From: Phycomyces nitens
Lineage: Eukaryota > Mucoromycota > Mucoromycetes > Mucorales > Phycomycetaceae
Length of the DNA: 64,000 bases
Assembly (NCBI GenBank): GCA_022702545.1
Contig: JAHRBC010000001.1
Coordinates: 7,626,001-7,690,000, forward strand
Reading direction: 5' to 3'
Shown: in pieces, positions 33,210-45,130 of the stretch
Layout: the number at the start of each line of letters is the position of its first letter
How positions within the stretch are numbered: the first letter of the stretch is position 1
Notes under the pieces: generated by a model
The model's database searches: none
What the model was told of the DNA's origin: nothing
Seen by the model: the letters and a program-made list of their open reading frames with translations, nothing else
Position numbers and translations under genes: made by a program

Positions 33210-34342
33210 ATGACAGACGAAGACTTTATTCAGAGACTGTGGAAGGTTACTAATGAACTGGCCAGTCAGCATCAGACCAACCAGGAATTCACAGGCAGTC
33301 TTGCATCACAATTACAAGATCTAAAGGTTTATATACATAAAGATGGATGATCTTTGGTTGCAAGGAATCCGACAATTAACAGCCATCATTAGCAACGAGC
33401 AGTAAACACCAACAGCAACAGCAACACCAGCAGCAACAGCAACGTACAAGGTAAAAAAAAGGGAAGAAGAAGAAGAAGAAGAAGGAATTGTCAGAGGCTG
33501 TGGGCTACAACAAAGTAAACTTTTGCTCAAATGGGGGTTTTGATTTATTTTCAACCTAAGAACAGGCATCCACCATTCCATCCGATCGTATATACTCTCC
33601 ATTGCCATCCCATCTAGCAAATGATCTCTCGGCAAAAGATAACGAACCAAAAGACCTCATCTCTGAGAATCATAAACTGATGCAAAGGTATCAAGCACTC
33701 TTGAACCGAAATCAGTATCTGGAAAATGAATGTACCAACCTACAAACGCTGGTGAAGGATTATGAAACCAATGTAGAAGCAGTTACGACCAAATTGAGAT
33801 CCCATGCAGTAAGGAATTTAATGTGGGAAATAGACAAGTTGATCCTGATCTGTATGGTACTCATATGTAGCATGCGACGACTGAAGGACAGGCGAAATTG
33901 AGAAGAGAATATGAAGCCTTGCTGGATGCTGAAAAAGTAAAGATGCTGTGATATTTCATGAACTACTTGGATTAAGCTTTAGTTGTAGGGTACAACTGCT
34001 GCCCTGTTTATGGAAAATACAATGTTGCAGAGCAGATTACATAAACTGGCATCCATGCTGCGATCCCTTCATGATGATGGTGCAAATGATGAGCGCGAGG
34101 CATTGATTACACAGCTAAGGGCAGAAAACCAAGGCCTTCGAGATATGCTCCATTTGCCCTTGACCCCTCCAGAAGACACGCCAGATCATCCCGATCAGCC
34201 AAATCAGCCAAATCAGCCAAACCATCCATTTCATCCAGTGCAGGACATGGAGACAAAAGAGAGACTAGGAACAGTTGGTGAAAGCAAGATTATTAGTCAA
34301 ACTAACATAGTCGAAGAGTACTTTGCAAGCGACGATGAATAA
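33210..34342 (+). CDS. Coiled-coil protein, SIKE/FGFR1OP2-like (putative STRIPAK component)
   Basis: Proposed exons 33210-33326, 33393-33443, 33566-33808, 33871-33936 and 33989-34342 total 831 nt, giving 276 residues. All junctions are in phase 0. It is almost entirely heptad-like coiled coil (SENHKLMQRYQALLNRNQYL, ENTMLQSRLHKLASMLRSLH). It then has QLRAENQGLRDMLHL, which closely resembles the C-terminal QLEQENKGLREIL signature of SIKE/FGFR1OP2 proteins. A Pro/Gln/Asn repeat (QPNQPNQPNHP) and an acidic tail follow. In animals and fungi (SCI1 in Sordaria) these small coiled-coil proteins belong to the STRIPAK phosphatase complex. Exon 2 is uncertain because a CAG-rich stretch offers other acceptors. 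Confidence 0.55.
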
Positions 34343-34413
34343 AACCCACGTCTGATTGTTATTATATGATATACTTGAGAGTTTATTTGGTTTGGAAAAT
34401 GTTCAAAGGTACT

Positions 34414-35400
34414 TTAACGTATAGGTATATGGCTGATTGTCTGGGCTCTTCCCTTCTCATTCTGCCTTCCCCACCATCGAATTGCACTCATTGCCTCTAT
34501 TCTCCACAGACTGTCACTAAGAATATCCTTGGTCATTATATGTCTTAATGCCTCCAAAGGGGTATCCTGCCCCTTTTCGTACGCTTCCTTGTATTTCTTC
34601 ACCAGGTTGATACTGATGTTGTTCAAACTTGCGATATCCTTTTCGGCCATATTCTTGTCCAGCATCTCAAGAACTGTCCATATCCTTCCCTTCTTCAACA
34701 GCCATGGCTGCTGTACATAACGATAGGGTATACCAACAAACCAAAGACACTTGTCATACGGCGTGTTTGCTTTCCAGGTTCTTAAGCCTACTCGACAAGA
34801 TGCATAGATGGTATCTATCGGAAGAGGTCTATCGATCTTTCTTCTTTTTGCAGGGACTTGTGTGCTTGTATCTTTGGTTTCCTTCTTGACAAGATAGAGA
34901 CAGGTATCGGTTGCCCAGCAGTTGGCTGGTTTATTTTTCCATTTCTCAGTGACAAAGACTTTGAGACTTGTATAGCCATGTACTTTAAGGATCTCATCAA
35001 CAACAAGACTAGGACCTTCCACAAGTCGATCCGTGCCGTGTTCCTTTATCGCCCGGATAATCATACCACCTTTGGTGTCGTTTTCTGGATTGCCCATCGT
35101 AATGTCAACTCCCTTACGACTGCCACCTTTGAATCCATCTGTCTTGCCAATACGATGAAAGTACCAATTGCTGAATGTCTTTTGAAGGGGATGATTATGG
35201 CAATGAGGATCCTCATGGCCCAGTTCTGAGGTGTTCAAATACATTTCAACCTCAAGTATATCATATCGCTTATCTCCTATGTAGAGATCATGGTCAAGAA
35301 GAATCTTTCGGGCAAGTGTGTCGAAATGAGTTTGGTAATGGTTTGCTGGATCAGATGAAGCAAGTGGCGGAGGAATAAAGAAAAGAGAGTCGAGAGACAT
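34414..35400 (-). CDS. Divergent alkyladenine-DNA-glycosylase-like protein
   Basis: A single-exon frame of 328 residues; the ATG at 35400 is preferred over an upstream TTG. Conserved-looking motifs lie in the first half: ILEVEMYL, HEDPHCHNHPLQ, WYFHR, GGSRKGVDITMG and GGMIIRAI, then LVEGPSLVVDEIL. The order E-x-E-x-Y-L ... H ... L-L-R-A-L ... G-P-S-x-L parallels 3-methyladenine (alkyladenine) DNA glycosylase, in which the Glu of the first motif is catalytic. The H-x-D-P-x-x-H and WYFHR motifs are not standard for that family. It may therefore be a separate conserved family with the same fold. The C-terminal half is basic (PAKRRKIDRP). It is convergent with the SIKE-like gene, 71 bp apart. Confidence 0.55.
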   Translation of the reverse strand: MSLDSLFFIPPPLASSDPANHYQTHFDTLARKILLDHDLYIGDKRYDILEVEMYLNTSELGHEDPHCHNHPLQKTFSNWYFHRIGKTDGFKGGSRKGVDITMGNPENDTKGGMIIRAIKEHGTDRLVEGPSLVVDEILKVHGYTSLKVFVTEKWKNKPANCWATDTCLYLVKKETKDTSTQVPAKRRKIDRPLPIDTIYASCRVGLRTWKANTPYDKCLWFVGIPYRYVQQPWLLKKGRIWTVLEMLDKNMAEKDIASLNNISINLVKKYKEAYEKGQDTPLEALRHIMTKDILSDSLWRIEAMSAIRWWGRQNEKGRAQTISHIPIR

Positions 35401-36840
35401 TGTCACCAACTTTCATTCGACTAAAGACCAGTGTTTTGAGTTATTTGACGTACACTGACCTGGAACAAATCTGAATAATTTACTAATTAGGAAATCTTCA
35501 AAAACCCCACCCGTTTTTTTATTTTATTTTTATTATGATTATTATGATTATTATTTCTTGATCTTATGCCAACCGACATTAAGGAAAGTGTATTTGGCTC
35601 TTGATAGTTGATTCTTGGGTCTTTTGGCAGCTACATATGTATTTACGCGACCCTAAACTGGCCCTATCAAATCGTATAAATACCAAAAAGGACAGGCTAG
35701 GAAGCGCAAGACATTAATGTTGGAGACCTTCCAAGTGTTTTGTACATGGCCTATTTCGATAATCTTTCATAAAAATTATAATAATACGAGGTTCGGTGAT
35801 TGTCTAGAGGTGGCATGGGGTGATAAGAAAGATTGCAATCACCAATTGGCCTATAGACCAGCACAATCGCACACGGCTCTTGAAACGTCTAGTGCCCTGA
35901 CACCAAAGTTACAAAGCAGAGAGATAAGACGATTGGAATATTTGATATTTTAAAGAGTTTAACAATTATATGCCTTTTTCTTTTTAAAGCACACCTGCTC
36001 ACACTTTATAAAACATTTGGTCGTGTGTTTGGTAAGAGTCATAAAGATATGGCCTACAAACAAACACTCTAGGAATCGAATACAGTATGGACCAACAAGC
36101 ACACATTGGCCAATATGCTGTTTAGATGGCATGGCAGAAAATGGTATCTTGGCCATGTCTTTCTAATAAGCTTTTTTTAGTAATAATAATAATATAAAAA
36201 AGCCTAATTATAACGTCAAAGGATCATGGCTTCATTTTTATATATAAAAAGCAAAAAAAGTAATGGAAATTTAATAAATTATTAATGCAATCTATCATGG
36301 GCTGTAATTTGTGACTATTTTGACTAGGTCGGTACACAGACGGTTCATTTGGGATTGGGATCTCATGGTGAGCTCATAGCCATTGCAAGCAGTACTTCTT
36401 GAGGACTTCTTTAGAGATCCTTTCAAGGCAGTTGGAAATAGGTCCCAGATGTCCTCTGATAGGCTGGGCCAAATGGCCAAATGGCTAAATGGCCAAATGG
36501 CTCAAGGTTCAATGTTTGGTGTACGGGTGACGAAATGGTTTCTGAAATGTCCTTACGTTGGCCCAGGCCAAAAAGGCAAGCTATTCGTGTTAAACTCCGG
36601 TTTCTTTGGTCATCTTTTTGTAGCCTATTTCTCATATTTTTTTATTTTTTTTTCATTCTCTATTCTTTCTCTTTAAACCGATTGAAGCCTATCTGGTTCC
36701 TGGCCCTATCAATCAACACTGTCTTTTTAAGCTTTCCCCTTTTTCAATCTCTATCCAGAATTCAAAGCAATCTACATTTTCAATCGCATTCTCATTGAAA
36801 CACTTTTGTTTGCTTAAATTGAGTACTTGACGCACATAGA
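35401..36840. other. Intergenic region with a small tandem repeat
   Basis: No credible gene was found in 1.4 kb. A GGCCAAAT octamer is repeated four times at 36467-36498. The right end is pyrimidine-rich (36640-36830), as often seen before fungal start sites, and likely holds the RhoGEF promoter. Confidence 0.5.
36467..36498. repeat. GGCCAAAT octamer tandem repeat
   Basis: Four units (one GGCTAAAT variant), followed by a partial fifth. It embeds overlapping TGGCCA palindromes. Confidence 0.8.
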
Positions 36841-39800
36841 ATGAGCTATCCAGACGTGAAGCAATCAGCATTCAATGACCTGAATATAGCCAATGGTTTA
36901 TTTGGAACTCTTTCTCAAACACCAGCTCCAGCATTGCCTGATCATCGTGTTGACCATACTCTCCCACCTTCTTCGTCTAACTCTCAAAAGATAGACTGGG
37001 AACATGCGTACACTAAAGATATGCTAGAAAAGGCAGCAAAAGACGAGTGTGGCCTTCTTAATATATCCATGACAGATGGAAAATGTCGACTATCAGGCCC
37101 AAGACCATCAGTGACGCTTTGGGATGAAAGACCTTATGATGGACTGGAACTTCCACAAAAATCAGCCATTTCATCCAAAGAAGAGCCCAAAATGTTCTTT
37201 CGAGCCAAAGAGCCCGAATTCGTGCCAGAAGGTACGCACCGAGGGCTTTAATATTGTCTCTCGAGCACAATATTGATCTCTTGCCTCTTCTCAACCTAGT
37301 GCAGAACATAAACAAGGGGAAGATGCAACCAAGCTCTCAGAACATTCACCAGCCACATCGCATAACGTTTACAAATAGCCAAGCCTGTGAAACCAACCGG
37401 ATACACCGAATGCATGAAGCCACTCGTCCACCGCCAATTAACACTTGTGCCATTGTCTATGGGGCCCTTATTTCTGCAGTTGCCCAAGAGTTCCAACAGA
37501 GAATCATTCAGAGCGACCGGGTCAAGAATGGAATCGAATACAAGGGCGCATTTGATGGAAAAGAAGCTGTTGTAAGTCATTCACGTGTATTTCTGGGATG
37601 TCTTTAATGGTGTACAACTGCTAGGACAAACTAGCCTTAATCCTCAATACGTACGATCGACGATTGGCCCTTGGTATTGGGCGGGCTTTGGGTGCCCAGC
37701 GTTTCTTTCATGATGTCAATTACGAGAGTCGCCTAGTAGATTCAACAGCAGAGATTTACCAATTTGATGACTGTGTACTACACTATGCCAACAAGACAGA
37801 TGGACATCTTAGTGGAAATGGCTCAGTAATAACGTCCCCTGGAACAATGACAACCGCCAGTAGTATATTTAGTGAAAGCCTCCGAGACGATGAATCAGTC
37901 ACCATCTTTCACGACGCCCGAATTGATCTCGAAACCACCGAGTTTCCTACGGGCATCTTTACCGGACTTACGCACTGTTTTGTACCTACGTGCGATCTTA
38001 ACGAGACGAATTTGCCATGCTATAGTTACACGTGCCCTAAACGAGCAAACCTGGTATGTACTAAATAGTCTGAACATGGGTCCTTGCCTTGAATCAAACG
38101 TACAGGATGACTAAGATGCGTGCGTGCTGTGTGTCCATAGGCCAATCGTCACTACAGTGTCGATACTCCACTCACTGCCTCAACTACCCACAAATACCTC
38201 CAAACCGAAGCACAGCAGCTATGGATAGACAATGTGTCTCCAGAGATCCGAGCATCTGTTTCCAACAGCGAACGAAAACGACAGGAGACCATTTTTGAAC
38301 TAATTTATACAGAAGATAACTTCTCTAGCGACCTAGATTACATGAATGAGGTACACTACCAAACACTCTAGCTCTTGTATAAACATACACATTTGTATAT
38401 ATGTCATTTTTGATAGTTGTGGATAGAGCCTCTGCGCGATGGAAATGTCATTCCGGCCTCTCGACGGGCTACTTTTATCGACAAGGTGTTTTCGAACCTT
38501 CTCACCATTCGAGACATTAGTCGAAAGCTTGTCAATGTACTTTTGGAACGACAAAATGAACACCCTATTGTTTCACAGATCGGCGATATCATGCTAAAGT
38601 TTGCAGTGGACTTTGAACCTTTTATTTACTATGGAGCGAGACAACATGAAGCGAAATTCGTATTCGAACAGGAACGATACATTAACCCTGCCCTAAAGGA
38701 ATTTGCAGAAGTAAGCCCAAAAATGAGAGTCTCTAGGCGTCTCACCCTTGCCAAGCATTCATTCTTCTTTAACAGACAACAGAACGCAACCCCCTGTCCA
38801 AGAAACTCGAGTTGAATGGCTATCTTACCAAACCAACCACCCGTCTCGGTCGATATACTCTTTTACTAAAAGAGATTCTAAAGCACACTCCCGAAGGCCA
38901 CCCTGACCGAATACAGATCCCAGAATCTGTAGAGACCATTCGACAGTTTCTCAGACGGGTGAATACCGAGACAGGAAAGGCAAAAAATAAGTTTGATCTC
39001 GAACGAATACATAAGCATCTCACCTTTAAAAATAAAGCTGATGCAATGGTGAGTACTTTTTAATGTCTTGCGGTCAATCTTAATATCAATCTGGAGTGTA
39101 GGACCTAAAACTGCTCGACGAGGAACGCCATATAATTAAACAAGGTGTACTTCGCAAAACAAGCAATCTAGAATCAACAGAATATCAAGCCATCTTGCTC
39201 GATAACTATCTGGTCATTGCAAAGATAAAGATAGTAAACGGCCGAGAATGCCATGTTATTCGTAAACGAGTAAGTAGTTTATGAGGGGGGAATTGCGTAG
39301 GTGATATTGAAAAAAAAAAGTTACTGTGAAATAATCTCGTTCAAATTTTAGCCTATTCCATTGGAACTTCTCGAGGTCTCGGTACCTCAGTCGTGTTCAC
39401 TTTCTCATAGGAGTGGTAGCATATTATCCTATATTCCAACCGTTGAATCACAAAGGTCTTCTGCTGTTATTGGAAGTTTGAGGCTGGCCGGAAACACCTC
39501 TATAACTGCAAGTAGAATAGGGCACCCGATCGTATTTAAACGTATGGGTCGTAGAGTGTCCGAGACATTCACCCTTTACGCACCATCGGTAGCCACTAGA
39601 AAACCTTGGCTAGAGCACATACAATGCCAACGAGAAATGAAGAATCAGAAACAGCCTGTATTTGATATACAGCCTATTCTTCCAGAACGCACATTCTATG
39701 TCAACTCCAAGATCAATCACATTGTTACATTTAGTAAGTATAATTCCAACTGGTTTTCTAGAAATCTAATGTATTCAAATCCCATTAGAAAACGGGCAGC

Positions 39801-40945
39801 TCTATGTTCTCGGTACAGATAATGGTGTCTATATTGGGCGTGTTATGAGCCAGAGTGCACCTCGCAAAGTATTGAATCTCGAAAGGGTCACGCAGGTCAA
39901 TGTTCTCGAGAGTGATCAGCTGCTGATGGTTCTGGCAGATAAAGTACTATGGGAGTATCCTTTGGCTATCCTAAACGATACATCCCAAGTACAGATGCCA
40001 GGCATCAAAGTAGAGACCCAGGTTCCATTCTTTCATGTTGGATACTGCCTGGAAAAAACCCTAGTCTGCGTGCCTCAAATATCTCCGTTGAGCACTAATA
40101 TCGTTCACTATGAACCATCAAACTCTCTAGAAAAGAAGTCTGGATCGTTCCTTGGTTTATTTGGAAAACCAAAAAAGGCTTCAACAAAGACACGACTAAA
40201 GATATCCAGGAAAACTTACGTGCCAAGTGAAGCCTGGGCTCTGGAATTGACTCCTAATAATCTGTTGATTACCTGTAAACGAGGAATCGTGATTGTTGAT
40301 ATGCACACGAACAAAATTGATTGTAAGTATCTCCTTTTTCTAAAAGAAATGACATTCTAACCTTTTGGGATTCTAGACTTGCTTGATCCAAAGGATAAGA
40401 ACCTGGACTTTATCACGTCAAGAGAAAAAGATGAATCACGGCTGAATATCGGTATAGACGTAAAGCGTATATCTCTTTTCCGCAACCATCTAAAAGAGTA
40501 CATTGTCTGCTACGATGGTAAGAATACAAGGCACTCGAATCAATAAAACGATACTTACTTTGGCTACTTTTAGAATACGCTTTTTATATCGACAAAAAGG
40601 GCAGACGCAAGTACCCAAACTTTTTAATTGAGTGGGAGGGCACACCTGATGCGTTTGCATACTCTTATCCATATCTTATTGCCTTCGAGCCTTCCTTTAT
40701 TGAAATACGCAATATAATCACGGTTAGTATTTCACTAGACGGGTCCATGGAATTTGTAAGCTGATATCTGACTTTAGGGCAATCTCGAACAAATCATCCG
40801 AGGGAAAAACTTTCTCTGTTTAAGCAACGGCCACAAAACCGAAGTACCTTGCATCTTTGGTGTCATGACCGACCCTGTTAAAGACGCCTATCATTCTATA
40901 TTCCAGTTAAAACTGGTATCAGAGCCTAAACCCCCTCTGTTGTAA
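36841..40945 (+). CDS. Rho guanine nucleotide exchange factor, Rom2/Rgf1 type (DEP-DH-PH-CNH)
   Basis: Twelve exons total 3411 nt, giving 1136 residues: 36841-37231, 37300-37571, 37625-38053, 38141-38350, 38417-38710, 38776-39048, 39102-39269, 39352-39733, 39789-40322, 40377-40517, 40574-40722 and 40778-40945. After a disordered N-terminus there is a DEP-like region (about 150-260). A RhoGEF/DH domain follows (about 410-600: ETIFELIYTEDNFSSDL, then RLGRYTLLLKEILKHT, the helix that contacts the GTPase). Next are a PH domain (about 640-770) and a CNH/citron domain to the end (YLIAFEPSFIEIRNI, then IFGVMTDP). This architecture is that of yeast Rom1/Rom2 and fission yeast Rgf proteins, which activate Rho1 in the cell-wall integrity pathway at sites of growth. 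All splice sites are GT-AG. Confidence 0.93.
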
Positions 40946-41103
40946 ACATTATTAAGCCATCTCTCCTTATATTTATACCCTTTGTTACTATCTTTCTTAA
41001 TTACATCCTTTCTTTTACCGACTTTAGCCGGAATTCACTATATTATTTCAATCATTCAGTCAATACAAATACATATCTTCACGCACATGTCCATGCATAT
41101 ATA

Positions 41104-42453
41104 CAGGGTAATCAAAAAAATTTTATGGTTTGAATTTCCGACTGCATACCTTGATATGCTTGCATTTTTCATTTTTAGTTCTTTTTCTTTAATAATCTAA
41201 ACATGTCTACCTCACAATCAAGCAATGAAAAGGAGACTTGTCATTACATCTATACTAAGCTCTCAAACACTGATAAGAGAATTCTTGTCAGTTTACACAT
41301 GGCAGGATTATCATTTGTTGAAATCGAGAAATGATATAATGTCAATAAAGAAACAGTATGCCATATAGTACACAAGTACTACAAGACTGGATCTATAGAA
41401 GGTAAATCTCACACAGGTCAGCCTAAGATTCTCACTCCCAGAGATGAATGTCATTTGGAGATGATTGTTAGAAAAGATTGACATCAAACATTATCTTCAA
41501 TTACAAATGACATGGAGAACATCATCAAAGTCCCCATTTCAAAGGCTACAATAAGAAATACTTTACACAGCCTTGGCTACAACTGCTGTGTTGCATTGGC
41601 AAAGCCTTTTCTGACTCAGGCAAACATGGCTGCAAGGCATAAATGGGCTCAAGAGAAGATGGGCTGGAAAGAAGAGTGGAAGATGGTGATCTGGAGTGAT
41701 GAGTCTTGATTCACTCTTTTTTAAAAAAATAGAAGAGACTATGTGTAGAGGAGACCTGATAAGAAGTACCTGCCTGACTGCCTTTGTCCAAAAATCCAGG
41801 GAGATGGAGGATTGGTGATGGTGTGGGGGTGCATCTGGTCTGGAGGTGTTGGTCCCCTTGTCTTTCTGGATGGTAATATGAATGCAAGACAATATGTCAA
41901 GGTCTTGCAAGACAAGTTCAAGCCATTCTATGACACACTACAGCACAATGAGCTTGGCGGCTATCAATTCCAAGAAGATAATGACATGCCACATAAAGCT
42001 GCAATATCAAGAAAGTTTAAAGATGATCTTCGAATAGATGTTCTTGACTGGCCATCAAAAAGTCCTGACTTGAGTCTAATTGAGAACATCTGGAATAGAT
42101 TGGATGACAATATGCACTCCAGGGCAGTTTAACCTACAACACTGGTGCAGTTAAAAGAGGCTCTGAATGAAGAGTAGAAAAACATAGATGAGAGAGTATG
42201 TGAGAAATATTTCCTCTTTATGCACAATAGACTACTAGCTTTATAAAAGTATAAAGATAGACCTATCCCATATTAAATAAACACTATATTTATACTATAT
42301 ATAATACAGATGATATACTTTATTATTACAGAGTTCTATATTGATTGCTTATATTCATAAAGAATAAGAGCAATGTAAAGATTTGTCTTTCATTTGCCTT
42401 TCATTTGCACTTCTTTCAGAGATTTAAACCACAATATATTTTTTAATCCCCTG
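41104..42453 (+). mobile_element. Tc1-like transposon, full length but inactivated, CpG-depleted
   Basis: The left terminus CAGGGTAATCAAAAAAATTT and the reverse complement of the right terminus CAGGGGATTAAAAAATATAT are inverted repeats. Each is flanked by a TA target duplication (41102-41103 and 42454-42455). The element is 1350 bp, typical for Tc1. It contains one full-length transposase frame with seven stops. By eye the transposase region has only three CG dinucleotides in about 1040 bp, against about 24 in the similar-sized intact transposase gene at 13520-14566. Confidence 0.9.
41203..42246 (+). pseudogene. Dead Tc1-like transposase (DD34E) with seven in-frame stops
   Basis: One register runs from ATG 41203 to TAA 42244-42246 (347 codons), with no frameshift. 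Internal stops are at 41332, 41479, 41707, 41722, 41746, 42130 and 42175. Motifs are clear: IWSDES, GGLVMVWGCIWSGGVGPL, FQEDND and SPDLSLIENIW. The second D and the E are separated by 34 residues. Three TGA stops sit where Arg is expected (CGA to TGA, for example the R of WSDESRF). The two TAGs fit TGG and the two TAAs fit CAA. All are C-to-T or G-to-A transitions. It is not functional. Confidence 0.88.
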
Positions 42454-42455
42454 TA

Positions 42456-43377
42456 TATACATGTATATATATATTGATAGTAGAGTAGTCATATATAGCA
42501 CGATCATGTACTGTAAGCAAAGTTCATTGGTTTCTACCAACTGGTGATGGCTGCATGTTCCTGACATCTGTATACTGTAGTTAAGACTCTTTATTCTGGG
42601 CTTATTTTATACCAGTGCAATGATAGCCAATACCAACTTTTATATAAAAGAGAATATTGATTCCTTGGATATGTATATGTATATGTGTATGTATATTCAA
42701 AAGAAAAAGACTTTATTTATTTTTAAAGCGCCAACAACCAGGACCACATACAAGATTTGTAATCCATGCATTGTTTTCATCATTTTTAGAAGAAGAAAAA
42801 AAGAGCTTTATATCATATTCCACAATATTAATTCAACCGACGAAATTTCACATCATCACCACATTAAACCTGCCCTAATATCCAAAGAAAATACTTGTTG
42901 GTTTTGAAAGAGCTGGAATAAATGTTTGTCAAATCTCATAGTAACAGAGACCACTACTGTTTATCCTTAAAGGCAACAAGCTCTGTAACAAAACATTCTA
43001 AATCCAGAATTCCACAGCTTTTCTTCTTCTCAAAAATTAAAGAATGCTCGTAAACTGTATGTTAAGCAATAATGTCACGCGAGAAGCAATGTCTTGTGGA
43101 TGAAGCATGGTAAATCGATACAGCAAACCAAGTCATAGGATTACACATTAATTGTGACATTTCTTGGTTATCAATACTTTACTCTTTACGCACCATTAGA
43201 ATCGCTTTTTTTTTGAACCATATTTCTCCTTGTTTTAGTCTTTGGTGACGAGGAATTAAAGAGGTTGTTCAATTACAACCTCATCCACTGCTACCACCAT
43301 TTGACAATTTGGGCAAACTCTTGAACAGTTTTATTGATTTGGTACAAGAATAATCGATAATGTGGTATTAGAGATGA
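42456..43377. other. AT-rich intergenic region
   Basis: No supportable gene. It contains a short TATATG repeat stretch around 42670-42695. Confidence 0.5.
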
Positions 43378-43832
43378 TTTAGTCTTCAAAAGACTAGACT
43401 CGCAGGTTCTCTATATATCACTGTCGAAACGCCTGAAAGCCAAGCTCGAAAGCAACCGTTTGGTTTTCGTGCAGACTTTGAACTTTATTGGGTACAATAC
43501 TCAATAAAAAGTGTCATACGCCTTTCTCATGCCAGCTGCTTTCCGTTAACGGACCAAACCGAGGCATACATTACCCAAAGTGTATGGGGTTTTATTGACA
43601 CGGCTTTTGATGATGTGAAAGTAAGACATTCAAACGCAAGTAACTTTGAGAGAAAAGATTCCGTAGTTGGTTTAAAAATGGAGATGGAGGCACTGAGGAA
43701 TGCAGATAGTTGGGATTAAAGGCCCCAAAAATGCTTGGAGACCAAATTTATCAGCCTGTCAAAGCTTTACCTAATAAACACCAACAACTTGTCACTGATG
43801 GCTTTATGATGATGGGTGAGTAAAATATGGCA
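43378..43832 (+). pseudogene. Relic of an unidentified protein-coding gene
   Basis: A frame of about 114 codons without ATG is open from 43378 to the TAA at 43717-43719. It has protein-like composition (for example ADFELYWVQYSIKSVIRL and SVWGFIDTAFDDVKV). A one-step frame change continues it with KAPKMLGDQIYQPVKALPN to about 43832. Base composition is less AT-rich than its surroundings. It looks like a decayed exon of a gene or of a mobile-element protein. I cannot name the family. Confidence 0.4.
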
Positions 43833-45130
43833 AGTGGCGACCTAATATTTGACAGCCAAAGCGATGATTTATAACTGGTTTGTATTTTTTTAGGCTAAAG
43901 GCTGAAAGTGGTGGTTCTCGATAACTCTCAAATACATATGCCGTACTAGAACTCATCTTCCAATGTACTTTAAGAAATTAAATAGATTATGGATAGTAGC
44001 TTTAGAGCTCTACTTGATTTGGGTTCACAAATCGAACAATTAACATGCTCAGTCCCTATACTCAATACCCTCACAGTATATCTAAAATATCAATTATGAA
44101 GACTAGTTTAACTAATCTGAACAACTTCCACGTTGTATTGGATCGCCTAAAAACTTCAATATAGCGACTTTTTTTTTCTTGAAATTAATTCTTACTTTAT
44201 ATTCTTAGCTCTTAACTAGTGCCATGCAATATAAATACATAAAGCATATCGACTAAAATGCATTTGGCTGTCTATAATTGGCGGGAAGAAATGGTCAGTG
44301 GTATTTTGTTGACCGAAAATAATAATAATCTTTTTTTATTAATAAGAGTAACGGCAACAACCTAGATATTTAGAACAACCTTATTCAACGATATATCTTT
44401 CAAGAGGTAAATACAATAGAACCAACGAATTTCTTTAAATAGTTAATAAGTGCTGCAAAGGAAATATATATATTGATACCCTTCATTTACACCGTATGGC
44501 GGAGATTACAATTGCTGAATTATCCTGTATGCTCTCCAACCGTGGTATAAAAAAAAGGGGGGGTTATTTTTTTATAGCAAATCAGCAATTAAATCTATAG
44601 CTTCTTTTAGATTAATTTTAGCCAATCGCTTTAATTTGGATTTAAAACGCCAAGGGAACCTTCTCGAGTGATCTCTTTACACTCTGAGAATAAATATATA
44701 GTCCGACTATTTTATATATATTCAAAGCCAAAGAAGCTTGACCGAGATTTATAAACGTCCTTTTTTTTCCTTTCGATAAAAAACGGGATTTCTTCCCTTG
44801 CTCATGTCTACAAGAAAGAGACAATTGTTTTCTGAATGGCTTTAAAAGGCTGGAATACTATATAGATTTAACGCCCAGTGTGCTTTTATATACCCGTTTC
44901 TTATTCCACTTTACAATAACCAAAAATAGAAATCTCACATGATATAATTTATCGTGTTACATAAAAATGTGAAATAAATGGGTTTTATTTCACACAACGG
45001 ACGATACAGTTGACAAATCAAAATCTAGTTCGTTGTTATGGATACACTGTTAAAAAAAAATTAAAAGCAAAAAAAAATAAAAACGACCTTTTTATCTTTT
45101 ATACAAATAATTATATATTTTTTTAAGAAA
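43833..45130. other. AT-rich intergenic region
   Basis: No gene was found in 1.3 kb. Long A/T runs just before 45131 (about 45050-45125) resemble the leader regions of other genes here and probably contain the promoter. Confidence 0.5.
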
